Of a stretch of DNA of 64,000 bases, positions 1-11,326 are shown in pieces (the stretch's first letter is position 1; every line of letters starts with the position of its first letter). This DNA is from Anaeramoeba ignava (taxonomy: Eukaryota > Metamonada > Anaeramoebidae): assembly GCA_028826165.1 (NCBI GenBank), contig JAPDFW010000092.1, positions 434,001 to 498,000 on the forward strand, read 5' to 3'. The notes beneath the pieces were generated by a model. That model made no database searches and was not told where the DNA came from. It saw only the letters and a program-made list of their open reading frames with translations. The position numbers and the translations under genes were made by a program.

Positions 1-760
1 TTAAATTAAATAAATATTTAATAAATAAATTAATTTTATTTTTAAATTTAAATAAATATTTTTATTAATTAAATAAATATTTTTATTAATAATTAATGAT
101 ATTTTTATTTAAATAAATTTAATCAAAAAAAGTGGAATAAAATATATTAATAAATAAATAAATTTAATTTTAATTAATTTTAATAAATATTAATAAATAA
201 ATTGATTTTATTTTTAAATTTAAATAAATATTTTTATTAATTAAATAAATATTTTTAATTAATAATTAATGATATTTTTATTTAAATAAATTTAATCAAA
301 AAAAAAGTGGAATAAAATATTTTAATAAATAAATAAATTTAATTTTAATTAATTTTAATAAATATTAATAAATAAATTAATTTTATTTTTAAATTTAAAT
401 AAATATTTTTATTAATTAAATAAATATTTTTATTAATAATTAATGATATTTTTATTTAAATAAATTTAATCAAAAAAAAAGTGGAATAAAATATTTTAAT
501 AAATATTAATAAATAAATAAATTTAATTTTAATAAATATTAATAAATAAATTGATTTTATTTTTAAATTTAAATAGTTATTATTAATTAAATAAATAATT
601 ATTTTAATTAATAATTAATGATATTTTATTTAAATAAATTTAATCAAAATAAAATATTTTTTTAAATTTAATTTTAATTAATATTAATAAATAAATTAAT
701 TTTATTTTTAAATTCAAATAAATATTTTTAATAATTATTTATTGAAATAAAATTGAAAAA
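1..760. repeat. AT-rich ~175-bp tandem satellite, first block
   Basis: About four tandem units of roughly 175 bp. Each carries an A-run followed by GTGGAATAAAATATTTT, then TTTAATTTTAATTAA and TTTTATTTTTAAATTTAAATA blocks. The GTGGAATA landmark falls near 132, 307 and 481, and the last unit (about 600-700) has lost it. The same unit returns at 3600-4560. No coding sequence is seen here. Confidence 0.85.
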
Positions 761-797
761 AAATAAAAGATTTGTTGATTTTTTTTTAGATTATTTG

Positions 798-2287
798 TTA
801 AATAAAATAAGTCTCAAGTTCATCAACAATCCATTTATTAAATGATCCAGCTAAATAACTTTCAGCTTGATTTGTTCCCTCTCGTATTCCATTATAAATA
901 TTGTAAGTATCTCCAAAATTCACAAAACCAGGTTGTAAATTAGAATGCAAAACAATATCACCTAAACCTCCTCCAAAACTTGGTCCTAGTTTAACAGAAT
1001 ACCTAATTGCGGTTTCTTCTTTTCGTTCTTGAATTGTAAATTTCTCTGGTTCTCTATCATTTTTATCATTTCTTAATGAAAAAATAAATGCATTTGGATC
1101 AGTAATCCATCCAAAATCATCTCCTCTATCTTTTTCATTCCATTTTGATTTATCATTTGTCCATCCAACTTTCAGTAAATCCTCCAAAAATATAATTATC
1201 TTTTGTTTTGATAATAATTAATGTTTTTCCTTTTTCATCACATTTTGAATGCCAATTTTGGGAATTAAATCCATCTCTTTTAGCTGAATATCCTTTTTTC
1301 ATTTTGTAAAAGAATTCATCATCATTTATCCATTCTTTTAATTTCTTGAAATGTTCAACTTCTTGAATTATTATTGATTTTAACCCAATTCTTGGTTTGA
1401 AAATGAATGAATTTTGATTTTGTTTTTCATTTTTAATAAATTCATATAATTCTTCTTTATTTTTTTCAATTTTCCTTATTAATAATTGAATTAGTTGTTT
1501 TGAAATTTGATTTGGAATTAAATCTTCTTTCAAAGTATCTTGCATTTCTTTTTTTGTAAAATCAATAAATCTGATTTTATCAACAATATTTGAAATTTGA
1601 TCTTGTAATTTTTCTTTTTCTTCTTTATCAAGTTTTTGATTTTCTTTTTCTTGATTAATATTTGATTTATGTTTTCCCCATTTTATTATTGATTGGAAAA
1701 TTTTAAATTCATTTGTGAAAATTTCATCATTTGATAAAATTGAATTTAAATGATTTTCTTCAAGTTCAAGAAAAAATGAAGTTTTAATAAATTCTTTAAA
1801 ATTTTCACAAATAAATTGATAAGAATAATCTAGTAATTGATTTAAGTTTCTTGATTCAGACAATTTAAGAATATCAATAATAGTTTCAAATTGTAAATTG
1901 TTTTTGATAAAATTTGAAGAAATTTCAATTAATTCATCAATTAAATATTTTGATGAAAAAATTAAAATTTGAATTGCATTTTCTGAATTAATTTCAATTT
2001 TTCCTGAATAAAAATATTTCAAAATTGGGAATAGAATTGAACTTGAAACATCTTTTAGAATTAATTTATTTTCTTGATATTCTTTCATTTTAGATTTGAA
2101 AAGAGATTTAAAATATTGACTTCTTGAAGAAAGAATTGATTTATGAGTTTTAAATGAAGTTTTATTTTGTTCACAAATTATTTCAAAATCAAAATAACTT
2201 TCATATTGGTTTTGATTTTTGATTTTGGTTTTGAAATAAATTTTTTAAATCATTTGAAAGTTTTTCTAAATTTGAATAAGTTTCCAT
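798..2287 (-). CDS. BTB-BACK-TLDc domain protein, copy 1 (frame disrupted)
   Basis: About 495 residues if two frame breaks are bridged. The start is the ATG at 2287, matching copy 2. Residues ~25-130 form a BTB/POZ domain (THKSILSSRSQYFKSLF motif), ~135-235 a BACK-like helical part, and the C-terminal third a TLDc domain (KDNYIFGGFT, then WxxKDRGDD and a closing ESYLAGSFNKW segment). BTB proteins of this type are usually cullin-3 adaptors; TLDc domains are linked to V-ATPase binding and oxidative-stress responses. The frame breaks near 2214 (one extra A in the Asn/Gln run) and near 1173 (one extra base relative to copy 2). No intron consensus explains either break. It is either a recently broken paralogue or carries assembly errors. 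The neighbouring copy at 4602-6085 is highly similar. Confidence 0.85.
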
Positions 2288-2378
2288 TTTAATTTAAAAA
2301 TGAAAAGAAAAAAATGAAAAATGAATAATGAAAAATAAAAAATAAATAGAAAAATGTTTTTCTTTTTGTTTTCTTCTT

Positions 2379-3533
2379 TCAAAAACATTTTTCATGAATA
2401 ATTTTCGGTCCAATTTCATCATACTCTTCTTTTAGAACCCACCTTCTTTGGAAAATAGGAAAAGAAGAAAACATAGAACCACCAATCCAAACTGAATACT
2501 TTCCTTTCAAGAACTGAAGTAACTTTTGCTTTCATTCCTTTTGATTTTGCTAAATCATTAATTTCTTGTTTGAATCTTTGTTTAATTCCAGGAAACAATG
2601 AAGATCCACCAGATAAAACGATATTCGAAAATAAATCTTTTCTAATTTCATGATTTGATTTGAAAATTGAATTAAAAGTAATTTCATGAATTCCTGGATC
2701 TTCAATTTCCAATGAAAGAAGGCTGAAATAAAATTTCTGGACATCTAAATCTTTCATTTCCAAAAGTAATAATTTGACCATCAGGTAATTCATAGTCTTT
2801 ATCAATAGAAGAAGTTTCAGCTGCAATTTCCATTTCTTTATCAAAATCCAAAGCAATATAACAATGTTTTTCTTTTGATATCTCGAACAATTTCTCTTTC
2901 AGCAGTTGTTGTAAATGTATATCCTCTTTCAGCAAGAATTTTCATTAAATAATCAGTTAAATCTCTTCCATTCAAATCCAATTTTTGGACTGAATTTTGC
3001 AAAATAGCGCTTTCATAAATAGGGACAAATTGGATCACTCCTCCTCCAATTTCAACAACAATTCCAATTGATCTTCCAGTTGAAATTAATGATAAAACAG
3101 CTTGTTGTGCAAGATAAAAAGCTGGAACATTAAAAGTTTCAAACATGATTTGAATGGTTTTTTCTCGGTTTGCTTTTGGATTCAAAGAATTCTCAGTTAA
3201 TAAAACAGGATGTTCTTCAGGAGCAACTCTTAATTCATTATAAAATGAATGATGCCATATTTTTTCAATATCATCCCAATTTGTCACTATTCCTCGTTCT
3301 ATTGGATATTTCATTGATAATATTCCCCTTTTGGAAATTGCTTCATCTCCAACATATGCATCTTTTTGTCCCATTCCTACCATAATTCCCATATGTCTTG
3401 GTCTTCCTACTGTTGATGGAATAATTGCTCTTGGTACATTTTCTCCTGAAAATCCTAATTTTGATGTACATGATCCATTATCAAATACGATTGCTGGATA
3501 ATCTTCTTCAAATGAAAAATCTTCGAATTGCAT
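2379..3533 (-). CDS. divergent actin / actin-related protein (frame disrupted)
   Basis: Actin-fold protein of about 383 residues once three one-base insertions are discounted (about 2873, 2708 and 2504). Actin landmarks are clear: DNGS in the phosphate-1 loop, [71 protein letters not shown], and a C-terminal KCF reached only in the shifted frame. The phosphate-2 loop that is DSGDGVTH in normal actin reads EIGGGVIQ, so Asp154, Asp157 and His161 equivalents are changed. Family knowledge makes these ATP-binding and hydrolysis residues, so normal ATPase activity is doubtful (inference). The gene lies between two BTB-TLDc copies. Alternatives: an actin pseudogene, or a real gene with assembly indels. 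Confidence 0.88.
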
Positions 3534-3599
3534 TTAAAAAGTAGAAAAAATCAAAAATTAAAAAAGAAAAAAATGAAATTATTTTTTTCTCCTTTTCTT

Positions 3600-4560
3600 T
3601 TTTTGATTTTAATAAATAAATAAATTAATTTTATTTTTAAATTTAAATAAATATTTTTATTAATTAAATAAATAATTATTTTTATTAATAATTAAAGATA
3701 TTTTTATTTAAATAAATTTAATCAAAAAAAAAGTGGAATAAAATATTTTAATAAATAAATAAATTTAAATATTAATTAATATTAATAAATATTAATAAAT
3801 AAAATAATTTTATTTTTAAATTTAAATAAATATTTTTATTAATTAATTAATTATTTTTAATTAATAATTAAAGATATTTTTATTTAAATAAATTTAATCA
3901 AAAAAAAAAGTGGAATAAAATATTTTAATAAATAAATAAATTAATAAATTTTAATTAATTTTAATTAATATTAATAAATAAATTAATTTTATTTTTAAAT
4001 TTAAATAATATTTTTATTTATTAAATAATTATTTTTATTAATAATTAATGATATTTTTATTTAAATAAATTTAATCAAAAAAAAGTGGAATAAAATATTT
4101 TAATAAATAAATAAATTTAATATTAATAAATATTAATAAATTTTAATAAATAAATTAATTTTATTTTTAAATTTAAATAAATATTTTTATTAATTAAATA
4201 AGTTATTTTTATTAATAATTAAAGATATTTTTATTTAAATAAATTTAATCAAAAAGTGGAATAAAATATTTTAATAAATAAATAAATTTAATTTTAATTA
4301 ATATTAATAAATATTAATAAATAAATTGATTTTATTTTTAAATTTAAATAAATATTTTTATTAATTAAATAAGTTATTTTTATTAATAATTAAAGATATT
4401 TTTATTTAAATAAATTTAATCAAAAAAAAAGTGGAATAAAATATTTTAATAAATAAATAAATAAATAAATTTAATTTTAATAAATATTAATAAATAAATT
4501 AATTTTATTTTTAAATTTAAATAAATATTTTTAATTATTATTTATTGAAATAAAATTGAA
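3600..4560. repeat. AT-rich ~175-bp tandem satellite, second block
   Basis: Five to six tandem units of the same satellite as at the start of the window, with the GTGGAATA landmark near 3732, 3909, 4085, 4256 and 4430 (spacing 171-177 bp). It fills the gap between the actin-like gene and the second BTB-TLDc gene. No gene is seen in it. Confidence 0.88.
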
Positions 4561-4601
4561 AAAAAATAAAAGATTTGTTGATTTTTTTTTTAGATTATTT
4601 G

Positions 4602-6085
4602 TTAAATAAAATAAGTCTCAAGTTCATCAACAATCCATTTATTAAATGATCCAGCTAAATAACTTTCAACTTCAGTTTGAATTATATCGTATTCCATTAG
4701 GAATATTGTAAGTATCTCCAAAATTCACAAAACCAGGTTGTAAATTAGAATACAAAACAATATCACCTGAACCTCCTCCAAAATTTGGACCTGATTTAAC
4801 ATAATATCTAATTGCGGTTTCTTCTTTTCGTTCTTGAATTGTAAATTTCTCTGGTTCTCTATTATTTTTATCATTTCTTAATGAAAAAATAAATGCATTT
4901 GGATCAATAATCCATCCATAATCATCTCCTCTATCTTTTTCTCTCCATTTTGATTTATCATTTGTCCATCCAACTTTAGTAAATCCTCCAAAAATATAAT
5001 TATCTTTTGTTTTGATAATAATTAATGTTTTTCCTTTTTCATCACATTTTGAATGCCAATTTTGGGAATTAAATCCATCTCTTTTAGCTGAATATCCTTT
5101 TTTCATTTTGTAAAAGAATTCATCATCATTTATCCATTCTTTTAATTTCTTGAAATGTTCAACTTCTTGAATTATTATTGTTGATTTTAATCCAATTCTT
5201 GGTTTGAAAATGAATGAATTTTGATTTTGATTTTCATTTTTAATAAATTCATATAATTCTTCTTTATTTTTTTCAATTTTCATTGTTAATAATTGAGTTA
5301 ACGGTTTTGAAATTTGAATTGGAATTAAATCTTCTTTCAAAGTATCTTGCATTTCTTTTTTTGTAAAATCAATAAATCTTATTTTATCAACAATATTTGA
5401 AATTTGATCTTGTAATTTTTCTTTTTCTTCTTTTTCTAATTCTTTTTCTTGATTAATATTTAATTTATGTTTTCCCCATTTTATTATTTTTTGAAAAAGC
5501 CCAAATTCATTTGTGAAAATTTCATCACTTGATAAAATTGAATTTAAATGATTTTCTTCAAGTTCAAGAAAAAATGGACTTTTCAAAAATTCTTTAAAAT
5601 TTTGTAAAATAAATTGATAAGAAGAATCAAATAATTGATTTAAGTTCAATGATTCAGATATTTTAAGAATATCAACAATAGTTTCAAATTTGTAAATTGT
5701 TTTTGATAAAATTTGAAGAAATTTCAATTAATTCATCAATTAAATATTTTGATGAAAAAATTAAAATTTGAATTGCGTTTTCTGAATTAATTTCAATTTT
5801 TCCTGAATAAAAATAATTCAAAATTGGAAATAAAGCAAAACTTGAAAAATCTTTTAGAATTAATTTATTTTCTTGATATTCTTTCATTTTAGAATTAAAA
5901 AGAGATTTAAAATATTGACTTCTTGAAGAAAGAATTGATTTATGAGTTTTAAATGAAGTTTTATTTTGTTCACAAATTATTTCAAAATCAAAATAACTTT
6001 CATTTTGGTTTTGATTTTGATTTTGGTTTTGAAATAAATTTTTTAAATCATTTGAAAGTTTTTCTAAATTTGAATAAGTTTCCAT
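4602..6085 (-). CDS. BTB-BACK-TLDc domain protein, copy 2 (frame disrupted)
   Basis: Paralogue of the gene at 798-2287 with the same domain order and the same C-terminus (WIVDELETYFI). The start is the ATG at 6085. After an Asn/Gln run, the BTB domain spans residues ~30-135, BACK ~140-240 and TLDc ~330-490. The frame breaks at about 5694, where CAAATTTG replaces the CAATTTG of copy 1 (one extra base, immediate TGA), and again near 4670, where 19 bases replace 18 relative to copy 1. Both breaks are in the insertion direction. At nucleotide level most of the two copies matches apart from scattered substitutions, so they arose by tandem duplication. Functional status is uncertain; the family assignment is firm. 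Confidence 0.85.
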
Positions 6086-6099
6086 TTTTGAATTTAAAA

Positions 6100-6800
6100 A
6101 TTTGAAAAGAAAAAAAATGAAAAATGAAAAATGAAAAATATTTAAATCTAAAAAAGTAAACTATTATTTTAAACATAAAATTAAATTATAAAAACATTTT
6201 TAAATAAATTTCCAAATTAATTTATTAATTAAATTTATTCTTAATTTTTATATTTAATTTAATAAAAATAAAAAAAAATTATTTTAAAAATGAAAAATAA
6301 AAGATTTTTAAATAAATTTCTAAACATTAAATTATTATTTTAAACATAAAATTAAATTATAAAAAGATTTTTAAATAAATTTCCAAATTAATTTATTAAT
6401 TAAATTTATTCTTAATTTTTATATTTAATTTAATAAAAATTTGAAATTAAAAAATATTTAAATCTAAAAAAGGAAATTATTATTTTAAACATAAAATTAA
6501 ATTATAAAAAGATTTTTAAATAAATTTCCAAATTAATTTATTAATTAAATTTATTCTTAATTTTTATATTTAATTTATTAAAAATTTGAAATTAAAAAAT
6601 ATTTAAATCTAAAAAAGGAAATTATTATTTTAAACATAAAATTAAATTATAAAAACATTTTTAAATAAATTTCCAAATTAATTTATTAATTAAATTTATT
6701 CTTAATTTTTATATTTAATTTAATAAAAATTTGAAATTAAAAAATATTTAAATTGAAAAAAGTAAATTATTATTTTAAACATAAAATTAAATTATAAAAA
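6100..6800. repeat. four to five tandem units of ~145-170 bp
   Basis: Repeated block containing TTATTTTAAACATAAAATTA, followed by AAATTTCCAAATTAATTTATT and a TTCTTAATTTTTATATTT stretch. The ATTTTAAACATAAAATT landmark recurs near 6167, 6336, 6481, 6629 and 6774. It differs from the 175-bp satellite. It lies between the start of BTB-TLDc copy 2 and the CLN5-like gene, so it contains both promoters. Confidence 0.8.
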
Positions 6801-6872
6801 CATTTTGAAAGAAAAATCAAATTTTTTATTTTTTTTTTAAAATCATTTTTTTATTTGCTTCTTCAAAAAATA

Positions 6873-7817
6873 ATGAACAAATTCACAATTATAATTTTAA
6901 TAATTTTCCTTTTAAAATTAACAAAATCAAATCCAAACGAAGATTTAGAAACATTTAGCTGTCCATTCTCCAACTATTGTCCAAATAAAACAGAAGTACC
7001 AATTTTTGAAGCAAATCAAACGATAGAAATGTACTTTCTTCAAGCACCATTACTAAAGCCAGAACTAAACAACACACTTGCGGGATTAAGCCTCTATCAT
7101 ACAGCAATTGGAATACTTGAAGTAAAATCAAATGAACAATATTTTATTGAATTTGATGCAATTTCCAATTTTGTCAATGCAGTGTTTCCAAATCTTGTCA
7201 ATACTACAAATTCCACCAAAATTATTTGGTGTGATACAGCTCATGTTTGCTTTTCAAAGGCTAAAATTTTCCCTCCTGAAAGTTATTTTACCAATTCAAC
7301 TCTAATTGGAAAAATGAACGGAAAAATTTTCAATGATTTTATGAATTGGGTTTTTGATTACAACACCTCTGTTACTTCTTACCAACTCTTTTACGCTATG
7401 GAGCTCTGGCCCCAACAAGAATACACTCCTTACATAGCATCTCAAGCTTGCTATAACTTTGTCTGGGATTCTCTCTATGCGTTGAATCAACTTGGTGCGT
7501 TTTTTTTGCCTGATTTGAAACTTCGTCATGATTTTGCTATTTTACATACAAAACCTCCTGTTGTTGTAAACCCAAAAGATCCCCAAATTCACCAAGAAAT
7601 AGTCGATTTTTATACTTGGTTTGATTGGCGCAATAAGACTTTTGAACAGATTATTAAGGATATTATCTTTTTTATTGAAGATCCAAAATTTCTTTATGTA
7701 AATGGTGATTATTTTTTGATTGAAATGGTTGTTCCTTTTGTTAGTGCTCATTATGCTGTTGAAGAATTATCTTTTGATTCTAAAAAACAATTTAAATTTC
7801 AATCCAAATCAAAATGA
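6873..7817 (+). CDS. CLN5-like lysosomal protein
   Basis: 314 residues from the ATG at 6873; the frame is open further upstream but without another ATG. Residues 1-19 are a hydrophobic signal peptide. The body aligns with ceroid-lipofuscinosis protein CLN5: an N-terminal Cys pair (SCPFSNYCP), a FLQAP motif, LYHTAIG around His76, WCDTAHVCF, and QACYNFVW around Cys193. Several Asn-X-Ser/Thr sites fit an ER-lysosome glycoprotein. In animals CLN5 is a papain-like-fold lysosomal enzyme reported to make bis(monoacylglycero)phosphate and to act as a depalmitoylase; the catalytic His and Cys correspond to the two residues named. The reading frame is intact and has no intron. The 3' end faces the low-complexity gene on the other strand, only ~110 bp away. 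Confidence 0.85.
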   Translation: MNKFTIIILIIFLLKLTKSNPNEDLETFSCPFSNYCPNKTEVPIFEANQTIEMYFLQAPLLKPELNNTLAGLSLYHTAIGILEVKSNEQYFIEFDAISNFVNAVFPNLVNTTNSTKIIWCDTAHVCFSKAKIFPPESYFTNSTLIGKMNGKIFNDFMNWVFDYNTSVTSYQLFYAMELWPQQEYTPYIASQACYNFVWDSLYALNQLGAFFLPDLKLRHDFAILHTKPPVVVNPKDPQIHQEIVDFYTWFDWRNKTFEQIIKDIIFFIEDPKFLYVNGDYFLIEMVVPFVSAHYAVEELSFDSKKQFKFQSKSK

Positions 7818-7930
7818 AATTAAATCCAAATCAAAATGAAATCAAAATCAAAATCAAAATGAAATGAAAATCAAAATGAAATCAAAATAAAAAATGGAAT
7901 TAAGATTTAATCATTTTCGTTTTATTAAAA

Positions 7931-10900
7931 TTATTTGAAAAAAACATTATCAGGTGGTGGTGATGGTGTTTTTTGTTTTCTTTTTGATCTTCCAGAAGAA
8001 TGTGAATGACGTTTTGTATTTTGTTCATGAGAATAATTTCGATAATTTCGATTTCTTGAATTTGCAATATAAGTATCTCCTCTTTTATGAGTAGAAGAAA
8101 AATGAGAAGTAGAAGAATGTGGACGAGAATAAGAACGAGGAGAAGGATATATTTGTGAAGAAGAATTTATTTTTGGTTGTTGTAAATTCGGAGGTTCATT
8201 CATTTGATTTCGGGAAATTGAATGTTGTTGTTGTTGTTGTATTTGAATCGATTTTTGTTGTTGTGATTGTGGTGATCGTTCTAGGAATTTATTCATTTCT
8301 TGGTTTTTAAAACTTGGAAGATCTGCGTATTGATTTGTCGAATAAAGTGTTGTTAAATAATCAGGAAAATTTTGTGATACTTCTTGAGTTGATGTGAATA
8401 ATGGTAATTGATTTTGTTTTTGTGGATTGGTTTGATTTAATTGATTTATTTCTTGATTAAGTTGATTCATTTGATTCATTTGATTTAATTGATTTAATTG
8501 ATTTAGTTGATTTAATTGATTTAATTGATTTAATTGATTTAATTGATTTAATTGATTTAGTTGATTTAGTTGATTTAATTGATTTAATTGATTTAATTCA
8601 TCATCCATTTGTTGGGTTATTTTCTGGTTGATTTCTTTTTCAATTCCTTGTTGATCCGTTTTATTCATCAATACTTCATTTTTGGTTGATTTTTCTGAAA
8701 CTCCCCAATAATTTGATTCACTTTCTTGTTTTGGTTTGTTGTTTTTTGGTTGTGAATATTTGACAGAAGGAGAATTCCATTCAATTTTGGGTGTTTGTTT
8801 TTCATTATTTGGAAGGATTGGTAATTTTTGATAATTTTTGTGTTGTTCTTTTAATTGTTTTTCTTTTAATTGTTGTTCTTTTAATTGTTGTTCTCTTAAT
8901 TGCTGTTCTTTTAATTGTTGTTCTTTTAGTTGTTGTTCTTTTAGTTGTTGTTCTCTTAATTGTTGTTCTCTTAATTGTTGTTCTCTTAATTGTTGTTCTC
9001 TTAATTGTTGTTCTCTTAATTGTTGTTCTCTTAATTGTTGTTCTCTTAATTGTTGCTCTTGTTGTTGTTCTTTTTGTTCGGCAAACCACATGACTCTCAA
9101 CATCACTTCATATGGATTGTTTTGCAATTCCACTGGTTGGATATTTGATGTTAATGATGAGTTTTGAGTTAAATTTTGGAGTTGATTTTGGATTAAATTT
9201 TGAAGTGGATTTTGATTTGAATTTAATGAATCTAATGGGTTTTGTTTTGGGTGTTCTGTTTGTTGTGTTTTTTGAATAAAAGCATTATTTCCAACGGGAC
9301 TTTCAAAATTAAATTCAATGGGTCGTTGAAGATTTGATAGTTGTTCAATTTTTCTCGATTGAGATAGGTTTGATTTTTTTGAGTCTGGTTGATAAATTTT
9401 GTTTTCTTGTTTGAATGATTTTTCATGAATAAAATCTTTTTCTTTTAATTGTTGTTCTTTTAATTGCTGTTCTCTTAATTGCTGTTCTTTTAATTGCTTT
9501 TCTCTTAATTGTTGTATTCTTAATTCTTGTTCTCTTAATTGTTGTTCTTTTAATTGTTGTTCTTTTAATTGTTGTTCTTTTAATTGTTGTTCTTTTAATT
9601 GTTGTTCTTTTAATTGCTTTTCTTTTAATTGTTGTTCTTTTAATTGCTTTTCTTAATTGTTTTTCTTTTAATTGTTTTTCTTTTAATTGTTGTTCTTTTA
9701 ATTGTTGTTCTTTTAATTGTTTTTCTTTTAATTGTTGTTCTTTTAATTGCATTCTTAATTGCTGTATTCTTAATTGTTTTTCTTTTAATTGTTTTTCTTT
9801 TAATTGATTCTGAGATTTTTCTTGTATTGAATTCTCAATTTCCATTGAATTTGTATTTGAATTTGAAATTTTATTATTTTTGTTTGTGATATTTTCTGTA
9901 ACATTTGTTTTTTTCAATTTGGTTTCATGATCTTTTTCAATTTTATGAATTTGATCTGCCGAATAAAATCCAGAATATTCAAGATAAGGATCTGACAATT
10001 CATCAATCAATGGAAAAATATTATTTTCATCAAAAAATATTGAAATTGATTTTCCATTTGATATTAATTTTTCCAAGTCTATTTCAAAATCCAAATCAGC
10101 TTCTTTTTCATTTTCAATTTGATTTTTGTTTTCATTTTCAACTTGATTTTCAATTTTTTTTTGATTTTGATTTTGATTTTGATTTTGGTTTTGATTTTGA
10201 TTTTGGTTTTGATTTTGATTTTGATTTTTGTTGTATTTGGCTCTGAATCTGATTTATAATCAGATTTTGATGTTAAATTTGGTTTTGGGTTTGATTTTGA
10301 TTTTGATTTTGATTTTGATTTTGATTCTGATTTTGATTTTGATTTTGATTTTGATTTTGATTTTGGTTTTGATTTTGATTTTGATTTTGATTTTGATTTT
10401 GAATTTGATTTTGATTTTGGTTTCGGTTTTGATTTTGGTTTTGATTTTGGTTTTGGTTTTTGTTTTGGTTTTGATTTCGATTTCGATTTTGATTTTGGTT
10501 TTGATTTCGATTTCGATTTTGATTTCTTATTGCGATCACTTTCAGATTGATTGTCACTAGAACTTTTACTAATACTTTTGCTATCACTAATTGATTCATT
10601 TTGAGAGTCAGATTCAGATTGGGATTCAGATTCAGATTGGGATTCAGAATTAGATTCAGAGTTAGATTCACTTTCAGAATTAGATTCACTTTCAGAGTTA
10701 GATTCAGATTCAGATTCAGATTCAGAGTTAGATTCAGATTCAGAATTAGATTCAGATTCACTTTCAATAGATTCAGATTCACTTTCACTACTTGATTCAC
10801 TTGGACTTCGATAAACTTTTTGTGATTTCTTTTTTTTTTCTTCTCTTTTTCTTTTTGTATTTTGTCTTTTTTTTTGGTTTTTGTTATCTTTTTTTTGATT

Positions 10901-11204
10901 TGATTTCTTTTGCATTCCTTGGTTTTTTGGTTGTGATTTTATTAGTTTCTTTTCGAATAAAATTTGTTGATTATCTTGATTGTTCAAGATTAAGTCTTGG
11001 TTTGTTATTTGGTTGTTTTCTAAATTAAGAAACTATTTAGGAAAAGAAATTTGTTAAAGAAATTTTAAATGAAATTTTTTTTTTTTTGCATTTCCAGAAA
11101 AAGAAAATAATAAGAAAATAATTATTAAAATTAAATATAAAACTTACTTCATTAAAAAGAAAAAAATTAAATTGTTGATTTTCGTTATAAATTGATTCAT
11201 TCAT
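7931..11204 (-). CDS. large Gln/Asn/Ser/Lys low-complexity protein (frame disrupted)
   Basis: Unrecognised protein. Exon 1 is 11204-11148 ([12 protein letters not shown] start), followed by a 115-bp GTAAGT...TAG intron (11147-11033), then a long second exon. Order: a Lys/Arg-rich segment, a Ser-Glu repeat, a Ser-Lys/Lys-Pro repeat, Asn-Gln repeats, then one ordinary-looking acidic segment (~10095-9900, including ISIFFDENN and [12 protein letters not shown]). Next come two arrays of a 15-bp [10 protein letters not shown] unit, an NQL array, a Gln-rich part, and a Ser/Arg/His-rich C-terminus ending [12 protein letters not shown]. Two frame adjustments are needed, one in the repeat near 10225 and one near 9652, where a unit is 2 bp short. 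The composition suggests a disordered nuclear or RNA-binding protein (inference). It could also be two genes. Confidence 0.6.
8452..8600 (-). repeat. 9-bp coding repeat (Gln-Leu-Asn)
   Basis: About 15 copies of a CAATTAAAT-type 9-bp unit read on the minus strand, encoding QLN repeats inside the low-complexity gene, with a few Met substitutions. Confidence 0.85.
8845..9062 (-). repeat. 15-bp coding repeat array, QLREQ type
   Basis: Roughly 14 tandem 15-bp units (CAATTAAGAGAACAA and variants), read on the minus strand as Gln-Leu-Arg/Lys-Glu-Gln. The unit length is a multiple of three, so copy-number change keeps the frame. A related array lies at 9432-9805. Confidence 0.88.
9432..9805 (-). repeat. 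15-bp coding repeat array, [10 protein letters not shown] type
   Basis: About 24 units of the same 15-bp family as the array at 8845-9062, more mixed (AAA, AGA and ATA variants). One unit near 9652 is 2 bp short and throws the frame from QLKEQ to IKRTT. The sequence downstream of the array needs the QLKEQ frame again. Confidence 0.85.
10140..10800 (-). repeat. 6-bp coding repeats (Ser-Lys, Ser-Glu, Asn-Gln frames)
   Basis: A hexameric TCAAAA/AATCAA tract that reads as Ser-Lys in one frame and Asn-Gln in another, grading at 10610-10800 into a TCTGAA tract read as Ser-Glu. It lies within the low-complexity gene. The frame change near 10225 is within or at the edge of this tract. Confidence 0.8.
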
Positions 11205-11326
11205 TTTTGATTTAGAAAAAAAAAATGAAAAAAATGAAAAAAAATGAAAATAAAAATTTTTATTTAAAATTGTTTTTTTGTTCCACTTTTTTATTTCATT
11301 TAGATTTTGGATTGAAATGAATAATT

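Noticed and set aside
2379-6085. Programmed +1 frameshifting as in Euplotes
   Set aside because: There is no common slippery codon. In actin the conserved sequence moves to the +1 frame well before any stop. Assembly or mutational insertions explain it more simply.
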